A DNA stretch of 64,000 nucleotides from an uncultured Caryophanales bacterium (lineage in GTDB: Bacteria; Bacillota_I; Bacilli_A; RFN20; CAG-826). The stretch spans positions 1 to 64,000 of the forward strand of contig CAJJXG010000005.1 in the NCBI GenBank assembly GCA_905197045.1, given 5' to 3'. Position numbers and translations under genes: made by a program. Under the pieces are notes generated by a model. The model worked only from the letters and a program-made list of their open reading frames with translations, was not told where the DNA came from and made no database searches. Below, in pieces: positions 61,616 through 64,000 of this stretch (position 1 is its first letter; each line of letters begins with the position of its first letter).

Positions 61616-62822
61616 ACTTTTGAATGATTTTTGCCAGTCCTCCAATTGAAGTTTCTTTATAATCTTTTGAAAGACTTTCTCCTGTTATTTTCATTGCTTT
61701 AACAACTTCATCAAATGAAACCTTATTCTTTCTTAATAACGAAATATCTTTAGCGTAAATATAAGAAATTAAACTTCTTAAAGCTCCGATTCCATTTCTT
61801 TCAATACAAGGAATTTGAACATAGCCATTAACTGGATCACAGGTTAAACCTAAAAAATGTTCTAAAGCAAGTTCGCTTGCATATTCTATTTGATAAAAAG
61901 ATAAATCATGAATATAGCATAATGCACCACTTGCAATTGCCGAAGCTACTCCAATTTCAGCTTGGCATCCTAATTGAGCACCACTTATTGAAGCATTTTC
62001 AATTACAAAATTAGTTAATAAAGCTGCCACTTTTAAAGCATTAACTATTTTCTTTTTAGAAACATTATTAAAACGATATTCATAATATAAAATTGAAGGC
62101 AAAACTCCAGCACTACCACAAGTTGGGGCAGTAACTACCATTTCTCCATCGGCATTTCCTTCACTGACGGCATAAGCAAAGCTTGTTATATAAAGTATCT
62201 TTTTTTCAAATTCATCTTTTTCATTTAAAGCATTTTGATATATCTTTTTGGCTACTTTTTTAACACCAAGATTACCTGGAAGATAACCTTCTTTTTCTAG
62301 ATTATTTTCAATCTCAAAAATCATCGCTTCAAAAATGTTAAGCAAAAATTCATCTAAGTTTTCTTTTTCAAAGGTATCTACAACTTTTGAAATATCATTC
62401 AAATTGTTCTTACTTAAATAGTTTTTTAAACCATTAAAAGTAGAAAAAGGATAGACTTTTACAGGCTTTTTGCTTGTTTCACCTTCTTTTAATATCTCTC
62501 CTCCTCCAATTGAGTAATAACGGATTTTTTTAATTAATTGCCCATTTTTATAGGCTAAAAAGTCGATAGTATTTGGATGCTTAATATTTTCAAAAGTATA
62601 GTTAAAGTTGATTTTAGATTTTTTACCTTCTAAAGCTTTTAATAATATTTTATCTGTTCCATGTCCTTTTCCAGTTAAAGCTAGACTGCCATATAAATTA
62701 ATTTCAACTTCATCAAAATCAGCCACTTGATTTAAAAAATCTTTTGCAGCATTAAAAGGACCAATTGTATGTGAGCTACTTGGGCCAGGACCAACCTTAA
62801 ATACGCGCTTTATCGATTCCAT
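61614..62822 (-). CDS. sdaA: L-serine ammonia-lyase (iron-sulfur type)
   Basis: Deaminates L-serine to pyruvate and ammonia. The 402 aa combine both parts of the enzyme: the N-terminal beta part with GPGPSSSHTIGPFNAA and the C-terminal alpha part with TAPTCGSAGVLP and SGAQLGCQAEIGVA. The cysteines expected to hold the 4Fe-4S cluster are present (TCGS, GCQAE, LTCDP). Its ATG shares one base with the stop of the XRE gene (TAATG), so translation is coupled. It feeds pyruvate to fermentation. Confidence 0.93.
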   Translation of the reverse strand: MESIKRVFKVGPGPSSSHTIGPFNAAKDFLNQVADFDEVEINLYGSLALTGKGHGTDKILLKALEGKKSKINFNYTFENIKHPNTIDFLAYKNGQLIKKIRYYSIGGGEILKEGETSKKPVKVYPFSTFNGLKNYLSKNNLNDISKVVDTFEKENLDEFLLNIFEAMIFEIENNLEKEGYLPGNLGVKKVAKKIYQNALNEKDEFEKKILYITSFAYAVSEGNADGEMVVTAPTCGSAGVLPSILYYEYRFNNVSKKKIVNALKVAALLTNFVIENASISGAQLGCQAEIGVASAIASGALCYIHDLSFYQIEYASELALEHFLGLTCDPVNGYVQIPCIERNGIGALRSLISYIYAKDISLLRKNKVSFDEVVKAMKITGESLSKDYKETSIGGLAKIIQK

Positions 62823-63058
62823 TAAAAGCCAACTCCTTTAAAAAGCTCACTAAGGCTAATTCCCAATCCGCTAGCAATTTTTGCAAGAATTTTAACAGTT
62901 GGATTTCGACAACCTCTTTCAAGATCGCTTAAATAATTTTTGTTAACTCCACACTCTAAAGCTAAGTCTTCTTGTGACATTTTTTTATTTTGCCTTAAAA
63001 ATTGAATTCTTTTTCCGAGTTCATAATTTGTGTCAATTATTTCCGCTACTTTTTTCAT
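62822..63058 (-). CDS. XRE-family helix-turn-helix regulator
   Basis: A 78-aa protein that is almost entirely a Cro/C1-type HTH: GKRIQFLRQNKKMSQEDLA, then VNKNYLSDLERGCRNPTVKIL. There is no sensor domain. ATG 63058 is chosen; the frame opens at a TTG three codons earlier. It overlaps whiA upstream (26 nt) and sdaA downstream (1 nt). Possible roles are control of this operon or of serine metabolism; neither is shown by the sequence. Confidence 0.88.
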   Translation of the reverse strand: MKKVAEIIDTNYELGKRIQFLRQNKKMSQEDLALECGVNKNYLSDLERGCRNPTVKILAKIASGLGISLSELFKGVGF

Positions 63059-64000
63059 AATTATCAACCATCTTTCTCAGTTTAATAAATAAATGATTTA
63101 TATTGCTTTTTGAAACTGTCTCATCTAATTCTTCTGAAACAATTTGAGCGAGTTCGCTATAATTTGCTTCTGGATTCGCTAAACGCGCTTTGCACAAAAC
63201 TTTAAGTTTTTCGTTTTGAAGGTTATCTACACCTAGCTTATTTTCAACAATATTTATCTCTTCAATTTGTTTTTTAGCATTTTCAATAGTTTTTTTAAAA
63301 TTATAAGAGTCGCAATTCATTAAACGATTAGTAGAATTAGAAAAGTCGCGATCCATTCTTATATTTTCAAATTCAATGCAAGAATTATCAGCTCCAATAA
63401 AAGCTAAAAAATTAGCGATTTGATCACTTCTTTTTAAATAAATTAAATACTTATTTCTTCTTTTAATAATTTTAAAATCAAATTTTATAGATTTGATTTT
63501 ATTAATCATTTTTATTAATGCATGAGCATAGTTATCATCATTAGAAACAAGCTCAAGATGATAATTAGAAGAAATAGGATCAGTGCAACTTCCACTAGCT
63601 AAAAATGTTCCAACAAGATAGCCACGAATTTTTTCTTCTTTATCTTGCAAATCATAAGGGATTTTATCTTCAAGTAAATTAAGTTTTAAATCTTCAAATA
63701 GTTCATATGCACCAGAGTTGACATTAATTAAGTATTCTGTCGCTTTATAAAGTTTCATACTTTTTAAAAAAGAGAATGAAATCATTAAATAAGGATAATT
63801 TTCTTTTAATAGTTTATAGATATATTTAGCCGTTGAAGAAGTTTCGGTTTTTAAGACTAAACGGTTATTATTTCTTGAAAAAACAACATTGCCATTTAGT
63901 TTAATAAATGAAGCGATGACAGATTTTGCAAAGGCTTTAGAAACATCTTTGCTAGCTAATTCATCTTTAATAGCATGTGTAAACGATATTTTGTCTTTCA
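63033..64000 (-). CDS. whiA: Sporulation/cell-division regulator WhiA (5' end cut by 1 nt)
   Basis: DNA-binding regulator of the WhiA family, which joins a LAGLIDADG-type fold to a C-terminal HTH. The frame continues to the window edge, where the codons read (A)TG AAA GAC, so the start ATG loses only its first base. The complete protein would be 322 aa, the family norm. IRGYLVGTFLASGSCTDP and the C-terminal LARLANPEAN-like segment followed by SELAQIVSEELDETVSKSNINH identify it. It overlaps the XRE gene. Confidence 0.92.
   Translation of the reverse strand, partial: KDKISFTHAIKDELASKDVSKAFAKSVIASFIKLNGNVVFSRNNNRLVLKTETSSTAKYIYKLLKENYPYLMISFSFLKSMKLYKATEYLINVNSGAYELFEDLKLNLLEDKIPYDLQDKEEKIRGYLVGTFLASGSCTDPISSNYHLELVSNDDNYAHALIKMINKIKSIKFDFKIIKRRNKYLIYLKRSDQIANFLAFIGADNSCIEFENIRMDRDFSNSTNRLMNCDSYNFKKTIENAKKQIEEINIVENKLGVDNLQNEKLKVLCKARLANPEANYSELAQIVSEELDETVSKSNINHLFIKLRKMVDNYEKSSGNN

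Noticed and set aside
1..64000. CRISPR array
   Set aside because: No series of regularly spaced direct repeats was seen, and no cas genes are present; the TnpB-like protein alone does not imply one.

Overview
The window is AT-rich, with compact, closely packed genes. TGA acts as a true stop (ATGA overlaps at 19330-19333 and 23807-23810), so the code is the standard bacterial one, not the mycoplasma code. Several traits are nevertheless mollicute-like: the F-ATPase b subunit carries a lipoprotein signal, the sugar-ABC ATPase carries a long coiled-coil insertion, and some promoters appear to drive leaderless mRNAs. Together with WhiA, L-lactate dehydrogenase and many plant-glycan hydrolases, this suggests an uncultured, fermentative gut Bacillota/Mollicutes relative (RF39, Izemoplasma or Erysipelotrichia-like). 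The lineage is an inference.

Layout. 264-6830: complete F1Fo ATP synthase operon (a-c-b-delta-alpha-gamma-beta-epsilon), whose c subunit suggests Na+ coupling. 7249-7322: tRNA-Gly. 7500-8099: RdgB. 8103-14696: a two-gene operon with a giant DUF4011/SF1 helicase/Vsr-like nuclease (Hhe-like defence protein) and a zinc-ribbon membrane protein. 14808-16154: L-lactate dehydrogenase and methylglyoxal synthase, convergent with no gap. 16165-20869: ABC-2 exporter under a divergent TetR repressor. 20989-21063: tRNA-Thr. 21167-22408: a TnpB-like protein whose RuvC site is degenerate. 22521-26299: RimO, MalQ and a PhnP-like hydrolase.

26389-57057 is a glycan-utilisation island on the minus strand. A long operon probably starts at a promoter near 48570: GH36, MsmX-type ATPase, solute-binding lipoprotein, two CUT1 permeases, GH43, two large surface lipoproteins, GH3, an RDD protein, an SGNH lipoprotein, a broken MORN-SGNH gene and a MATE exporter. 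A second operon encodes GH78, GH2 (LacZ-type) and a second GH2, followed upstream by a LacI regulator. Copies of the 16-bp palindrome ACATTAACGTTAATGT lie at both promoters and at the PhnP-like gene, and a strong cre site overlaps the GH36 start. Surface lipoproteins would bind or trim plant oligosaccharides, the ABC transporter would import them, and cytoplasmic GH36/GH3/GH2/GH78 enzymes would finish degradation.

57271-58983: a decayed DUF4143 ATPase fragment ending at a dispersed palindrome, and a SIR2-domain protein. 59083-61560: Zn-efflux operon (ArsR, separate HMA protein, P1B ATPase). 61614-64000: WhiA, an XRE regulator and L-serine dehydratase.

The most novel items are the apparently nuclease-dead TnpB homolog with an overlapping leader ORF beside tRNA-Thr, and a structured element shared by both tRNA 3' trailers.
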